Assembly: GCF_040659735.1 (NCBI RefSeq)
Contig: NZ_JBFANZ010000015.1
Span: 69,238 to 133,237 of the forward strand
DNA length: 64,000 nt
Direction of reading: 5' to 3'
Source: Micromonospora_I sp040659735
GTDB lineage: Bacteria > Actinomycetota > Actinomycetes > Mycobacteriales > Micromonosporaceae
Both the position numbers and the translations under genes were made by a program. The notes under the pieces are model-generated. The model ran no database searches, was not told the origin of the DNA, and saw only the letters and a list, made by a program, of their open reading frames with translations. How positions within the stretch are numbered: the first letter of the stretch is position 1; each line of letters opens with the position of its first letter. This document shows, piece by piece, positions 19,992-28,287 of the stretch.

Positions 19992-20570
19992 GTGGTGAGG
20001 CGAGGGGGAGTCGGTGCACGGGTTCCGGCAGGTGCCGCGGTGATGCGGCACGATGGGTCGGCCGGCAGCCGATCGTCGAACCGCGGCCGGTTCGACCGCC
20101 CGTCCGGCCCGGCCACGACCCCCCGGCTCGACGCGGTGTTGAGCGGAGCCAGAAATCCGGGCGTCTACCGCTGGCTGTCCCGGGCGCACCCCGAACCCGT
20201 ACGTCGGGAGCTCTCCGCCGCCGGCTGGACCAGCCATCTGCTCGACGGCCGTGCCCTGACCGGAGCGACGGAGGTGTTGGAGCGGTACGCCGAGGAGCTT
20301 GCGTTCCCCGCGTGGTTCCGGCACACCTGGGACGGCTTCGCCGACTGCCTGGCCGACCTCTCCTGGGTCCCGGGGCGGGGACATCTGCTGCTGTGGGACC
20401 GCTACGGCGTGCTCGCCCGCACCGATCCGAAGGCGTGGACGCTGGCCTACCAGACGTTCGCGACGACGGCCGAGGCCCGGCGCGCGGCCGGCCTGCCCCC
20501 GCTCTATCTGCTGCTGCGCGGGGCCGGCCCGGTCAACGACCCCGAGGGCGTGCCGATCCCCGTGCTGTGA
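19992..20570 (+). CDS. Barstar-family (ribonuclease inhibitor-like) protein
   Basis: A 192-residue cytoplasmic protein has its last about 100 residues matching barstar: LLDGRALTGATEVLERYAE, then FPAWFRHTWDGFADCLADL and a hydrophobic strand before the end. The conserved Trp-Asp-Cys region that packs against barnase is present. GTG 19992 is preferred because GGAGG (19981-19985) precedes it; ATG 20043 would give 175 residues. No barnase-type RNase gene is next to it, so this is an orphan inhibitor or a barstar-fold protein with another job. A terminator hairpin separates it from convergent idsA. Confidence 0.8.
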   Translation: MVRRGGVGARVPAGAAVMRHDGSAGSRSSNRGRFDRPSGPATTPRLDAVLSGARNPGVYRWLSRAHPEPVRRELSAAGWTSHLLDGRALTGATEVLERYAEELAFPAWFRHTWDGFADCLADLSWVPGRGHLLLWDRYGVLARTDPKAWTLAYQTFATTAEARRAAGLPPLYLLLRGAGPVNDPEGVPIPVL

Positions 20571-20576
20571 CGCCGC

Positions 20577-20610
20577 CCCTGGGCGGGCTGCCGCCGCGTC
20601 ACGCCCAGGG
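20577..20610. terminator. Hairpin between convergent barstar and idsA genes
   Basis: CCCTGGGCG (20577-20585) pairs perfectly with CGCCCAGGG (20602-20610). It sits in the 65-base gap and can serve both strands. Confidence 0.65.
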
Positions 20611-20635
20611 CCTGCGGCGGCTGTCGCTGTGCCGT

Positions 20636-21715
20636 CTAGTCCGTCCGTCGGGTCGCCGCGGCGGCCAGTTCGACGAGTACCTGGCGCGACTCACCGTCCA
20701 ACTCCACGCCGGCGAGGGCGGCGAGCGCCCCCTCGGTCAGCTCGTCGATCCGCCGCTCGGTGCGGGCCAGCGCCCCGCTCGCCGTGATGATCTCGCGGAG
20801 CTGGCCGACCCCGGCGGCATCCAGTCGTGGATCGCCGAGCCGGCGCTCCAGCGTCGCCCGGCCGGCCTCGTCCGTCGCGTCGAACGCCGCCGCCACCAGG
20901 TAGGTGCGTTTCCCCTCCCGCAGGTCGTCGCCGGCGGGCTTGCCGGTCTGCGCCGGGTCACCGAATACCCCGAGAACGTCGTCGCGCAGCTGGAAGGCCT
21001 CGCCGAGCGGCAGCCCGTACGCCGAGTAGGCGGCCGTCACCTCGGCCGGCGCGGCGGCGAGCGCGGCGCCGAGCAGCAGCGGACGCTCGACGGTGTATTT
21101 GGCCGACTTGTAGCGCGCCACCTTGCTCGCCCGGTCGACCGATGTGTCACCGGTGGCCTGGGTGAGCACGTCGAGGTACTGCCCGACGGTCACCTCGGTG
21201 CGCATCTCGTCGAAGACCGGGCGGGCGCGGGCCAGCGTCTCCGGCTCGAGGCCGCTGCTGTGCAGCAGTTCGTCGGACCAGACCAGGCAGAGGTCGCCGA
21301 GAAGGATCGCCGCGGAGTCCCCGAAGCTGTCGGCGTCACCGCGCCAGCCGGCGGCCTGGTGCTGGGCGCTGAACCGCCGGTGGATGGCGGGCTCGCCGCG
21401 CCGCGTGTCGGAGCGGTCCATCAGGTCGTCGTGGATCAGCGCGCTCGCCTGCACCAGCTCCAACGCGGCCAGGGTCGCCACGACCTGGTCGGTGTCGACC
21501 CCGCCCGCCCCGCGATATCCCCAGTAGGCGAAGGCCGGGCGGAGCCGCTTGCCGCGCAGCACGAACGCTTCCAGCGCCTCGGCCACCGGCAGCAGGGCGT
21601 CATCGACGCCGTGCAGCCAGCGCCGCCGCTCGGCCAGGAAGTCGGCGAGCGCCTTGTCGATGCGTTGACGCAGGCCGGCGCGGTCAACCGGAGCGACGGG
21701 GGTACGTTCGGTCAC
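20636..21715 (-). CDS. idsA: Polyprenyl (geranylgeranyl-type) diphosphate synthase
   Basis: This 359-residue trans-prenyltransferase condenses isopentenyl diphosphate onto allylic diphosphates. Both aspartate-rich motifs are intact: HDDLMDRSDTRRG and RDDVLGVFGDPAQTGKP; the chain-length region before the first motif (LELVQASALIHDD) has small residues typical of short-chain (C15-C20) enzymes. In M. tuberculosis idsA2 (Rv2173) sits between metF and Rv2175c, matching this neighbourhood. Lying next to crtYc/Yd, it is a good candidate for the GGPP supply of carotenoids, with other isoprenoid roles possible. Confidence 0.93.
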   Translation of the reverse strand: MTERTPVAPVDRAGLRQRIDKALADFLAERRRWLHGVDDALLPVAEALEAFVLRGKRLRPAFAYWGYRGAGGVDTDQVVATLAALELVQASALIHDDLMDRSDTRRGEPAIHRRFSAQHQAAGWRGDADSFGDSAAILLGDLCLVWSDELLHSSGLEPETLARARPVFDEMRTEVTVGQYLDVLTQATGDTSVDRASKVARYKSAKYTVERPLLLGAALAAAPAEVTAAYSAYGLPLGEAFQLRDDVLGVFGDPAQTGKPAGDDLREGKRTYLVAAAFDATDEAGRATLERRLGDPRLDAAGVGQLREIITASGALARTERRIDELTEGALAALAGVELDGESRQVLVELAAAATRRTD

Positions 21716-21724
21716 GCCATGACG

Positions 21725-23194
21725 CTAGTCGGTCGATGCGCGGGGCGCCGGTCCCCACCCTCCCGCCCCGTCGACGGGGCTGGTCGCGGGGCATGCGGGC
21801 AGCGTTCCGGCCGGTTCCGGAAGGTAGGGTCGGGCGGCCGCGACGAGCGCCGCGTGCCGCCACGCGGCCGGCCGGTCCCGGACCGGTGCGAGCCGCCGGT
21901 TCACTCCGTCGATCAGCGCCACCGCCCGCGCCGAGCCGGCGCGCACGGCGTCCAGCAGCGCCACCTCCGCGACCCGGCAGGCCTGGTCCGCCTCGCCGAG
22001 ATCGAGATACGTGCGGGCCAGCCACGCGCCGTAGAGCGCCCGTGACCGCGGCGGACCGCCCCGGGCGACGGCGGCGGCGAGCAGCGGCTCGGCCCGCAGC
22101 GGACGGCCGAGCGCCGCGAGGCACCGCCCGGTCATCGCGCGGAGTTCGCCGTCGTCGAGCCAGTACAGCCAGGCCGGGTCCGCCTGCCGCGCCGCGCGGT
22201 CCGCCGCCCGTTCCGCGGCGACCAGCGCGCGGGCCGCCTCGCCCGGCTGCCGGCAGGAGGCGGCCGCGAAGGCCACGCGGTGCAGCAGGAGCGCCCGGGT
22301 GCGCGGGGACGCGGCGCGGCGGGCGCCGGCGTACGCGGTGCGGGCCAGCAGCAACCCCTCGCGCGGGCGCCCCTGCGCGACGAGGAGATGGCTCGCCGAG
22401 CCGAGCGCGTGCCCCGCCAGCGGGCGGTCGGCGGCGCCGGACGCGGCGGCGACGGACCGCCGGTACGCCGACAGCGCCGCCACCGGGTCGCCGGCGTCGG
22501 CGGAGATCCATCCGGCCAGCTGGGCGAACTCGGCGACCAGCCCGAGCATGCGACGGCGTCGCGGTGGGGTGCCGGCCGCCAGCCGCGCGCGGACCAGGGG
22601 AAGAAGGTCCAGACCGCCGACCGTGTCGTCCATCCGGCGCAGGGTCGCCAGTTCGGCCGCGACGGCGTCCGTGGGGGGAACCCCGCGTCGACCACGGCAC
22701 GGTCGCGCCCCGTTCCGGTCGGTCCTCGGGTACGCGCCGCCGTCCGGGTACGCCCCGCCGTCGTCCGGATACGCCCCGCCGGTCAGGTACGCGCCGTCGT
22801 CCGGGTCGGCCGTGTCCCGGGTGGCGGCGCTGGTCGGGTCGGCGAGCCAGGCATGGGCGACACGGACCAGATCGGTGCGGGCGCGCCGGAAAGCGGTCTC
22901 GGGGCTGCCGGCGGCGGCCCGCTGCTCCAGTGCCCGCCGGGCGGCGGCCGTCAGCTCGCCGAGGGGCGCGGCCAGCACCCGCGCCAGCCAGCCGAGCCAG
23001 AAATCAGCCGGGATCCGCTCCTGCCGCTCCCAGCGCGAAACCTCGTGGCGGCTCACCGTCGGTACGCCGGACGCCCCGCACAGCCGTTCGGCGAGGCGCG
23101 CCTGGCTCCACCCGCGGGCCAGCCGCAGCTGGACCAGGAGCGCGCCGAGCGGCGGCGGGAACGCGTCGAAGGGGCCGGGGATGGGCGGTGTCAC
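21725..23194 (-). CDS. XRE-type regulator with TPR-like C-terminal domain
   Basis: A 489-residue regulator starts at GTG 23194 (GGAGGA just upstream on the minus strand); a longer open frame to 23860 is not protein-like. The N terminus carries a Cro/C1-type helix-turn-helix (LRLARGWSQARLAERLCGAS, then SRHEVSRWERQERIP). From about residue 180 onward there are repeated Ala/Leu/Arg-rich helix pairs of TPR type, as in actinomycete XRE-TPR regulators. Between them is a low-complexity insert with repeated DDGGAYPDGGAYP-like units (22720-22800). It lies 9 bases from idsA and divergent from a small conserved gene. The target is unknown. Confidence 0.87.
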   Translation of the reverse strand: MTPPIPGPFDAFPPPLGALLVQLRLARGWSQARLAERLCGASGVPTVSRHEVSRWERQERIPADFWLGWLARVLAAPLGELTAAARRALEQRAAAGSPETAFRRARTDLVRVAHAWLADPTSAATRDTADPDDGAYLTGGAYPDDGGAYPDGGAYPRTDRNGARPCRGRRGVPPTDAVAAELATLRRMDDTVGGLDLLPLVRARLAAGTPPRRRRMLGLVAEFAQLAGWISADAGDPVAALSAYRRSVAAASGAADRPLAGHALGSASHLLVAQGRPREGLLLARTAYAGARRAASPRTRALLLHRVAFAAASCRQPGEAARALVAAERAADRAARQADPAWLYWLDDGELRAMTGRCLAALGRPLRAEPLLAAAVARGGPPRSRALYGAWLARTYLDLGEADQACRVAEVALLDAVRAGSARAVALIDGVNRRLAPVRDRPAAWRHAALVAAARPYLPEPAGTLPACPATSPVDGAGGWGPAPRASTD

Positions 23195-23418
23195 GTCGTC
23201 CTCCGAAGGTCGTCGGTGATGCCCCCGACGCGGCGCGTCCCGGCGGTCCGGCACGACGCCCCCGCGTCGCCTGTGCCGGCCCGTCACTGTGCGCTGGCCC
23301 CCGGGGGCCAGCACCTGGCCCCCACCCGCTGGCTCCTCCCTACCGGACCGGTACGACGCTTTGCTGGTCGCCGTCGCGCAACCCGTCGCGATCCCCGATG
23401 AGGGCCCAGGAGCGACCC

Positions 23419-23715
23419 ATGGCAGAGCTGCCGTTCGATCCCGACAATCCACCCGACGAACCGCCCGAGCAGGTGCGGCAGCCGATGATGTGGCGGCTGG
23501 CCCTACGACTGCACCGCGACCACGAACGCGGCCGACCCGACGCGGCCGGATCCCCGTTCTGCCGTGCCTGCGGCGACCCCTGGCCCTGCCGACCCCGACG
23601 GATCGCCCGGCGCGGGCTCGTCGCCGCCCTGCGTGACCCGCGCGCCCCACGGGGCGCCACGTCCCACTCCGACTGGTACCGCCGCCCCGACCCCGACCGG
23701 CCCGGACCGTACTGA
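23419..23715 (+). CDS. Small conserved protein with Cys motif
   Basis: A 98-residue protein starts at ATG 23419 (AGGAG at 23408-23412); ATG 23398 upstream lacks a comparable site. It is acidic and Pro-rich at the N terminus (DPDNPPDEPPEQVRQPMMWR). The centre has FCRACGDPWPC, three cysteines that could bind a metal, and an Arg-rich end. It is divergent from the XRE-TPR regulator, a pairing I associate with actinomycetes, which suggests a shared role. I do not recognise a biochemical function. Confidence 0.75.
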   Translation: MAELPFDPDNPPDEPPEQVRQPMMWRLALRLHRDHERGRPDAAGSPFCRACGDPWPCRPRRIARRGLVAALRDPRAPRGATSHSDWYRRPDPDRPGPY

Positions 23716-23720
23716 GGCCG

Positions 23721-23810
23721 TCGCGGAGTGCCCGAGCGTCGAGTGCCGTGGCGTCGAGTGCCCGGGCGTCGAGTGCCGTCGCGTCGAGTGCCCGGGCGTC
23801 GAGTGCCGTG
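23721..23810. repeat. 15-base tandem repeat upstream of metF
   Basis: Six tandem 15-base units run from 23721 to 23810, the first degenerate. The unit is GCGTCGAGTGCC followed alternately by GTG/GTC or CGG, so the real period is close to 30 bases. It fills most of the 166-base gap before metF and ends about 60 bases before its -10 element. Confidence 0.85.
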
Positions 23811-23881
23811 GCGCTCGTCACGGCGGCGCCACGGGCTGGGACGAACCGGATGACGGGCACGTCGGCCGGTAGAGTCGCGGA

Positions 23882-24799
23882 ATGGCGCTCGGTCTCCCAT
23901 CAGTCCTCCCCGGCTCACAGCCGTCGATCGGGGACCTCATCCGTGACGGGCGCCCGACGTTCTCGTTCGAGTTCTTCCCGCCGAAGACCGATGAGGGCGA
24001 GCGCCTGCTGTGGCAGGCGATCCGCGAGCTGGAGTCGCTGCGGCCGTCGTTCGTGTCGATCACCTACGGCGCCGGCGGTTCCACCCGCGACACCACCGTC
24101 TCGGTCACCGAGCGCATCGCCACCGAGACGACGCTGCTGCCGATGGCGCACCTGACCGCCGTCGACCACTCCGTCGCCGAGCTGCGCAACGTGATCGGCC
24201 GGGTCGCCGGGGCCGGGGTGCGCAACGTGCTCGTTCTGCGCGGCGACCCGCCCGGCAACCCGATGGGCGACTGGGTGCGTCACCCCGAAGGGGTGCTCTA
24301 CGCCGAGGATCTGGTCCGGCTGGTGAAGGAGTCGGGTGACTTCAGCATCGGGGTGGCCGCCTTCCCGTACAAGCACCCGCGTTCGCCCGACGTGGCCACC
24401 GACACCGCGCACTTCGTCCGCAAGTGCCGCGCCGGCGCCGACTTCGCGATCACCCAGATGTTCTTCGACGCCGACGACTACCTGCGGTTGCGCGACCGGG
24501 TGGCGGAGACGGGCTGCGACACGCCGATCGTCGCCGGCGTCATGCCGGTGACCCGGATGGCCACCATCGAGCGGTCGCGGCAGCTCTCCGGCGCGCCGTT
24601 CCCCGCCGCGCTGGCCGCCCAGTTCGAGCGCGTCGCGGACGACCCGGAGGCCGTGCGCCGGCTCGGCGTCGAACAATGCAGCGAGATGTGTCGCCGGCTG
24701 CTCGACGAAGGGGTGCCCGGCATCCACTTCATCACCCTCAACCGCTCCACCGCCACGCGTGAGGTGTGGCAGAACCTCGAGGCCGGCGCGCGGGTGTGA
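23882..24799 (+). CDS. metF: 5,10-methylenetetrahydrofolate reductase
   Basis: MetF reduces methylene-tetrahydrofolate to methyl-tetrahydrofolate with FAD, supplying the methyl group for methionine. The 305-residue TIM barrel has the conserved FSFEFFPPKTDEGE near the N terminus (catalytic Glu), SITYGAGGSTRD, VLRGDPP, and the ITQMFFDADDY motif. TAGAGT (23870-23875) lies 6 bases before the ATG, with no Shine-Dalgarno, so the transcript is probably leaderless. A CDP-alcohol phosphatidyltransferase gene follows 35 bases on. In M. tuberculosis metF is likewise close to idsA2. Confidence 0.95.
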   Translation: MALGLPSVLPGSQPSIGDLIRDGRPTFSFEFFPPKTDEGERLLWQAIRELESLRPSFVSITYGAGGSTRDTTVSVTERIATETTLLPMAHLTAVDHSVAELRNVIGRVAGAGVRNVLVLRGDPPGNPMGDWVRHPEGVLYAEDLVRLVKESGDFSIGVAAFPYKHPRSPDVATDTAHFVRKCRAGADFAITQMFFDADDYLRLRDRVAETGCDTPIVAGVMPVTRMATIERSRQLSGAPFPAALAAQFERVADDPEAVRRLGVEQCSEMCRRLLDEGVPGIHFITLNRSTATREVWQNLEAGARV

Positions 24800-24834
24800 G
24801 ACCGCCACCTCGCCCCCCACTGCGCGGTTGATCC

Positions 24835-25515
24835 GTGGTGAGCACCCGGCTGAACTGGGACGAATACGCGACCACCTGGGCGCGGTTGCACGGCGGGTTC
24901 GACCCGCGCCTGGCCACACCTGTGGTGAGCGGCTGGTTGCGCATGGCGTACGCGGTGGGCACCGTGCTCGCCCGACTGCGCGTGAAGCCGACCGCGGTCA
25001 CCGTGTTCGGGCTGCTGCTCTGCCTGGCCGTGCCGCTGAGCGTGACCCGACCCCCGTACGGGATCTTCCTCGGCGCGTCGCTCGTCGTGCTGTCGGCGGT
25101 CGCCGACAGCGTTGACGGCGCCGTCGCGGTGACCACGGGGCAGGCCAGCCGTCTGGGCTACGTCTACGACTCGCTCGCCGACCGGCTCGGCGAGGCCGCA
25201 TGGCTCGCGGCGTTCTGGTTGATCGGGGCACCGGGTCCGCTGGTCGTGGCCGGTGGGGTGCTGTGCTGGTTGCACGAGTATGTGCGTGCCCGCGCGGCGG
25301 CGGCGGGAATGCGGGAGATCGGTGCGGTGACGGTCGGGGAGCGCCCGACCCGGGTCTCCGTCGCCCTGGTCGGGTTCCTGGTCGCGGGGGCGGGCGCGAT
25401 CATCCAGCCGGATCTGGCCGCGGGGATCGTCACCCTGGTGGCCGTGGTCTGGGTGCTGCTGAGCATCTTCGGCCTGGTCCAACTGCTGGCCGCCGTCCGC
25501 GCCGCTCTGGGCTGA
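24835..25515 (+). CDS. CDP-alcohol phosphatidyltransferase family membrane protein
   Basis: A 226-residue polytopic membrane protein transfers a phosphatidyl group from CDP-diacylglycerol, or an analogous group, onto an alcohol. The family signature D-x2-D-G-x2-A-x9-G-x3-D-x3-D is seen in DSVDGAVAVTTGQ followed by SRLGYVYDSLADR. The residue after the signature Ala, normally Arg, is Val, which may alter substrate handling. Tandem GTG codons at 24835 and 24838 are both possible starts. The acceptor alcohol cannot be told; its neighbour metF gives no clue. It ends 79 bases before a palindromic repeat. Confidence 0.85.
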   Translation: MVSTRLNWDEYATTWARLHGGFDPRLATPVVSGWLRMAYAVGTVLARLRVKPTAVTVFGLLLCLAVPLSVTRPPYGIFLGASLVVLSAVADSVDGAVAVTTGQASRLGYVYDSLADRLGEAAWLAAFWLIGAPGPLVVAGGVLCWLHEYVRARAAAAGMREIGAVTVGERPTRVSVALVGFLVAGAGAIIQPDLAAGIVTLVAVVWVLLSIFGLVQLLAAVRAALG

Positions 25516-25572
25516 CCGCCGCGCCCCGAACCCCGAACCCCGCACGCCCCGCCGCCCTGCGTCCGGCCTCTC

Positions 25573-25659
25573 CCCGTCGATCAAGGACTTTCCCGTCGAT
25601 CAAGGACGTATTCACCCGATCGGAGATCCATCCATGCGAATACGTCCTTGATCGACGGG
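25573..25659. repeat. 64-base palindromic intergenic repeat, copy B, plus a half copy
   Basis: A half arm at 25573-25588 is followed by the full element (core 25594-25657). Its arms 25592-25613 and 25638-25659 are 22 bases long and perfectly complementary, with a 24-base loop. It lies between the convergent ends of the phosphatidyltransferase and crtI genes, where it can stop transcription from both sides. Copy A is at 14213-14276. Confidence 0.85.
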
Positions 25660-25684
25660 GCAGTGGCCGCCGGGGGGGGAGGGG

Positions 25685-27163
25685 TCAGGCGGGGCCGATT
25701 TCGGCGGCGACGATCTGGGCGGAGAGGGTGACCATCGGTAGGCCGCCGCCCGGATGGGTGGCGCCGCCGACGAGGAAGAGTCCGCGCACCGGACCGCGGT
25801 TCGCGGGGCGCAGCAGCCCGCCGGCGGTGCCGTAGATCGCTCCGCCCGGTGTGCCGGTGGCCGTGTCGAGGTCGGCGGGCGTGCGGATTTCCCGGAACAG
25901 CAGCCGATCGCGGACGTCGACGCCGCGCGCCGCGAGCACGTCGAGGATCCGGTCGGCGTACGCCTCGGCGAGCCCCGGCCGGCGCCAGTCCACCGCCGAC
26001 GTCGCCCGGCCGTGCCGGGCGGCGTTGACCAGGACGAACCACGCCTCGTGCCCGTCCGGGCGGACCGCCGGATCGTCGGCGACCGTCACGAACACGGTCG
26101 GGTCGGCGGCCGGGCGGGCCGCGACACCGCGCCCCGGATCGCCGAAGACCGCGTCGAACTCGGCGTCGTAATCATCGGGGAAGAAGACGGTGTGATGGGC
26201 CAGCCCGGGGGTTCGGCCGCGTACCCCGAGCAGCAGCACGAAGCCGGCGAGGCTCCGGTCGGTGAGCCCGGCCAGCCGGGTCGGGGTGGGCAGCAGGTCC
26301 CGGTAGACGGTGAGCGCGTCCACATTGGCCACGACCACGTCGGCGCGGACCCGGGCGCCGGCGGCGAGGCGTACGCCGTGCACCCGACCGCCGGCGGCGT
26401 CGATGGCGGTGACGGGTGTGCCGGTCCGCACCTGCACGCCGAGTTCCCGGCAGCGGGCCAGCAGCGCGTCGGCGAGCGTGCCGAGGCCGCCCCGCAGGTA
26501 GTAGCCGCCGAAGGCCAGTTCGGCGTAGGGGACGGCGACCAGCGCGGCCGGCGCGCGGCGCGGGTCGGCGCCGGTGTAGGTGGCGTAGCGGTCCAGCAGC
26601 ATCCGCAGCCGCGGATCCCGCAGATGCCGTCGGCCGAGCCCGCGCAGCGTCTGCCCCGGGGCGATGGCGGCCAGGTCACCGAAGCGCCAGCCGAGGCGGA
26701 CCAGGGAGAGGGGCGAATCGACGGGGGCGCGCAGGATGTCCCGCCACGAGGCGTGCCAGACCCGCTCGGCGCGCCGCCACAACCGCTGCCAGTCCTCGGC
26801 GGCCTCGGCGCCGAGGACCGCGCCGATCCGGGCCGCGAAGGTGGCCGGATCGGCGCACGAGTCCAGCACCGACCGGTCGGGGAAGACGTGCCGCACGATC
26901 GGGTCGAGCGGCACGGGTTCCAGCGGCGCGGGGGCGGGGCCGGTCGCCGCGAACAGGTCGGCGAAGACCTGCGGCAGCGTCAACAGGCTCGGCCCGGTGT
27001 CGAAGTGGAACGGACCGGCGGGCGTCTCCCGGACGAACCGACCGAGCTTGCCGCCGACCGTCTCGGCGCGTTCGTAGACGGTGACCCGGTGCCCGGTGGC
27101 GGCCAGCCGGGCGGCGGTCGCGAGCCCGCCGACCCCGGCGCCGACCACGACGACGTGGCTCAC
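25685..27163 (-). CDS. crtI: Carotenoid desaturase, CrtI/CrtD family
   Basis: This 492-residue FAD enzyme desaturates carotenoids. It starts at GTG 27163, overlapping the upstream glycosyltransferase stop by 4 bases. The N-terminal dinucleotide fold VVVVGAGVGGLATAARLAATG in one run continues to YERAETVGGKLG, and the C-terminal flavin-binding stretch LFLVGGATHPGGGLPMV is intact. It is the last gene of a chain with cruF and a GT2, so a CrtD-like role (3',4'-desaturation next to a hydrated psi end) is at least as likely as phytoene desaturation. No phytoene synthase lies beside it. Confidence 0.88.
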   Translation of the reverse strand: MSHVVVVGAGVGGLATAARLAATGHRVTVYERAETVGGKLGRFVRETPAGPFHFDTGPSLLTLPQVFADLFAATGPAPAPLEPVPLDPIVRHVFPDRSVLDSCADPATFAARIGAVLGAEAAEDWQRLWRRAERVWHASWRDILRAPVDSPLSLVRLGWRFGDLAAIAPGQTLRGLGRRHLRDPRLRMLLDRYATYTGADPRRAPAALVAVPYAELAFGGYYLRGGLGTLADALLARCRELGVQVRTGTPVTAIDAAGGRVHGVRLAAGARVRADVVVANVDALTVYRDLLPTPTRLAGLTDRSLAGFVLLLGVRGRTPGLAHHTVFFPDDYDAEFDAVFGDPGRGVAARPAADPTVFVTVADDPAVRPDGHEAWFVLVNAARHGRATSAVDWRRPGLAEAYADRILDVLAARGVDVRDRLLFREIRTPADLDTATGTPGGAIYGTAGGLLRPANRGPVRGLFLVGGATHPGGGLPMVTLSAQIVAAEIGPA

Positions 27164-28287
27164 GGCGTCACCACGGGACGGCCGCGCCAGGACAGCCGCC
27201 GCCGACGTCGCAGGTGGTGGGAGCGCGCGACCAGCCAGCCGAAGAGCGCGACCGAGACCGGGTGGGCGAGCGCGTCCGGCCAGGCGCGTCCGCCGGTCGC
27301 CCGCGCGCTGACCGCGCGGCCGACGACCCCGAGCAGGTACGCCGACAGTCCGGCCGCCGCCATCCCGACCTCGCCGGCGAGCGCCGCGCCGATCGCGAGC
27401 AGCGGCGGCACGACGTACAGCGCGAGGAGCAGCAGCACGCCGGCCGTGGCGCCGGCCGGTGAGCCGAATGACGCCCAGAGCGATTTGGTGTAGCCGGCGG
27501 AGAGCTCGCGCCAGGACGTGTACATCCGGCAGGTGGCCAGCGTGGAGCCGTCGGCCAGGGCGATCCGGCCGCCGCCGCGCTTGACCGCCCGGGCCAGCTC
27601 GATGTCCTCCAGGATCCGGTCGCGCACCGCGGCATGACCGCCGGCCCGCTGGTAGCCGGACCGGTCCAGCACGAGGAACTGGCCGCCGGCGGCGGCCAGC
27701 GACGGCCGCGGTGAGCGTTCCATCGCGCGCAGCGGCAGGAACGTCAGCCACGACCACTGCAGCAACGGCTGCACGAGCCGCTCGCCGGGTGAGCCGGCCA
27801 CGATCCTCGGGTACGGGGAGAGCAGCTCAACCCCGGCCGCGCGGAGAGTGGCCACGGCCGTGGCGACGGCGTGCGGGGCGAGCACCACGTCGGCGTCGAC
27901 GAAGACCAGGGCGGTGCTGGCCGGATCGGCGGCCGCGGCGAGCTGGTGGCAGGCGTGCGGCTTGCCCAGCCAGCCCGGCGGCGGGGTGGCGCCGGTGAGC
28001 AGCCGCAGCCGCGGGTCGTCGCCGCCGATCGCGTGCACCAGTTCGGCGGTGGCGTCGGTGGAGCCGTCATCGAGGACGAGAAGCTCCATCCGGGACAGCC
28101 CTTCCTGAGCCAGCAGCGAGCGCAGGCACGGAGCGAGCCGGTCGGCCTCGTCGCGCAGCGGCAGCAGCACGGTGACCGGCTCATCCACTGTGGATGGCGT
28201 AGCCGACGGTCGACGCAGCCAGCGGCCGGCGTTGACGGCGGTATGCGCGGTGAGCGCGGCGACGGCCGCGGTGAGCAGCCAGCTCAC
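27160..28287 (-). CDS. Family 2 glycosyltransferase in carotenoid operon (CruG/CruC-like)
   Basis: A 375-residue membrane-associated GT-A glycosyltransferase starts at GTG 28287, overlapping cruF by 4 bases. After one N-terminal helix it shows VTVLLPLRDEADRLAPCL, DDGSTDATAE, the metal-binding DADVV, and RILEDIELARAVKRGGG, then C-terminal membrane helices. Its fixed place between cruF and a crtI-type gene parallels cyanobacterial cruF-cruG, where the GT2 glycosylates the hydroxylated end of myxol-type carotenoids. It probably adds a sugar to the carotenoid tail; sugar identity is unknown. Confidence 0.85.
   Translation of the reverse strand: MSWLLTAAVAALTAHTAVNAGRWLRRPSATPSTVDEPVTVLLPLRDEADRLAPCLRSLLAQEGLSRMELLVLDDGSTDATAELVHAIGGDDPRLRLLTGATPPPGWLGKPHACHQLAAAADPASTALVFVDADVVLAPHAVATAVATLRAAGVELLSPYPRIVAGSPGERLVQPLLQWSWLTFLPLRAMERSPRPSLAAAGGQFLVLDRSGYQRAGGHAAVRDRILEDIELARAVKRGGGRIALADGSTLATCRMYTSWRELSAGYTKSLWASFGSPAGATAGVLLLLALYVVPPLLAIGAALAGEVGMAAAGLSAYLLGVVGRAVSARATGGRAWPDALAHPVSVALFGWLVARSHHLRRRRRLSWRGRPVVTP

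Noticed and set aside
21736..23715. 659-codon plus-strand frame over the XRE regulator
   Set aside because: Arg/Pro-rich shadow; only its last 98 codons (from ATG 23419, with a ribosome-binding site) look real.
23721..23810. CRISPR array
   Set aside because: The 15-base units are directly joined with no spacers and no cas genes are present.
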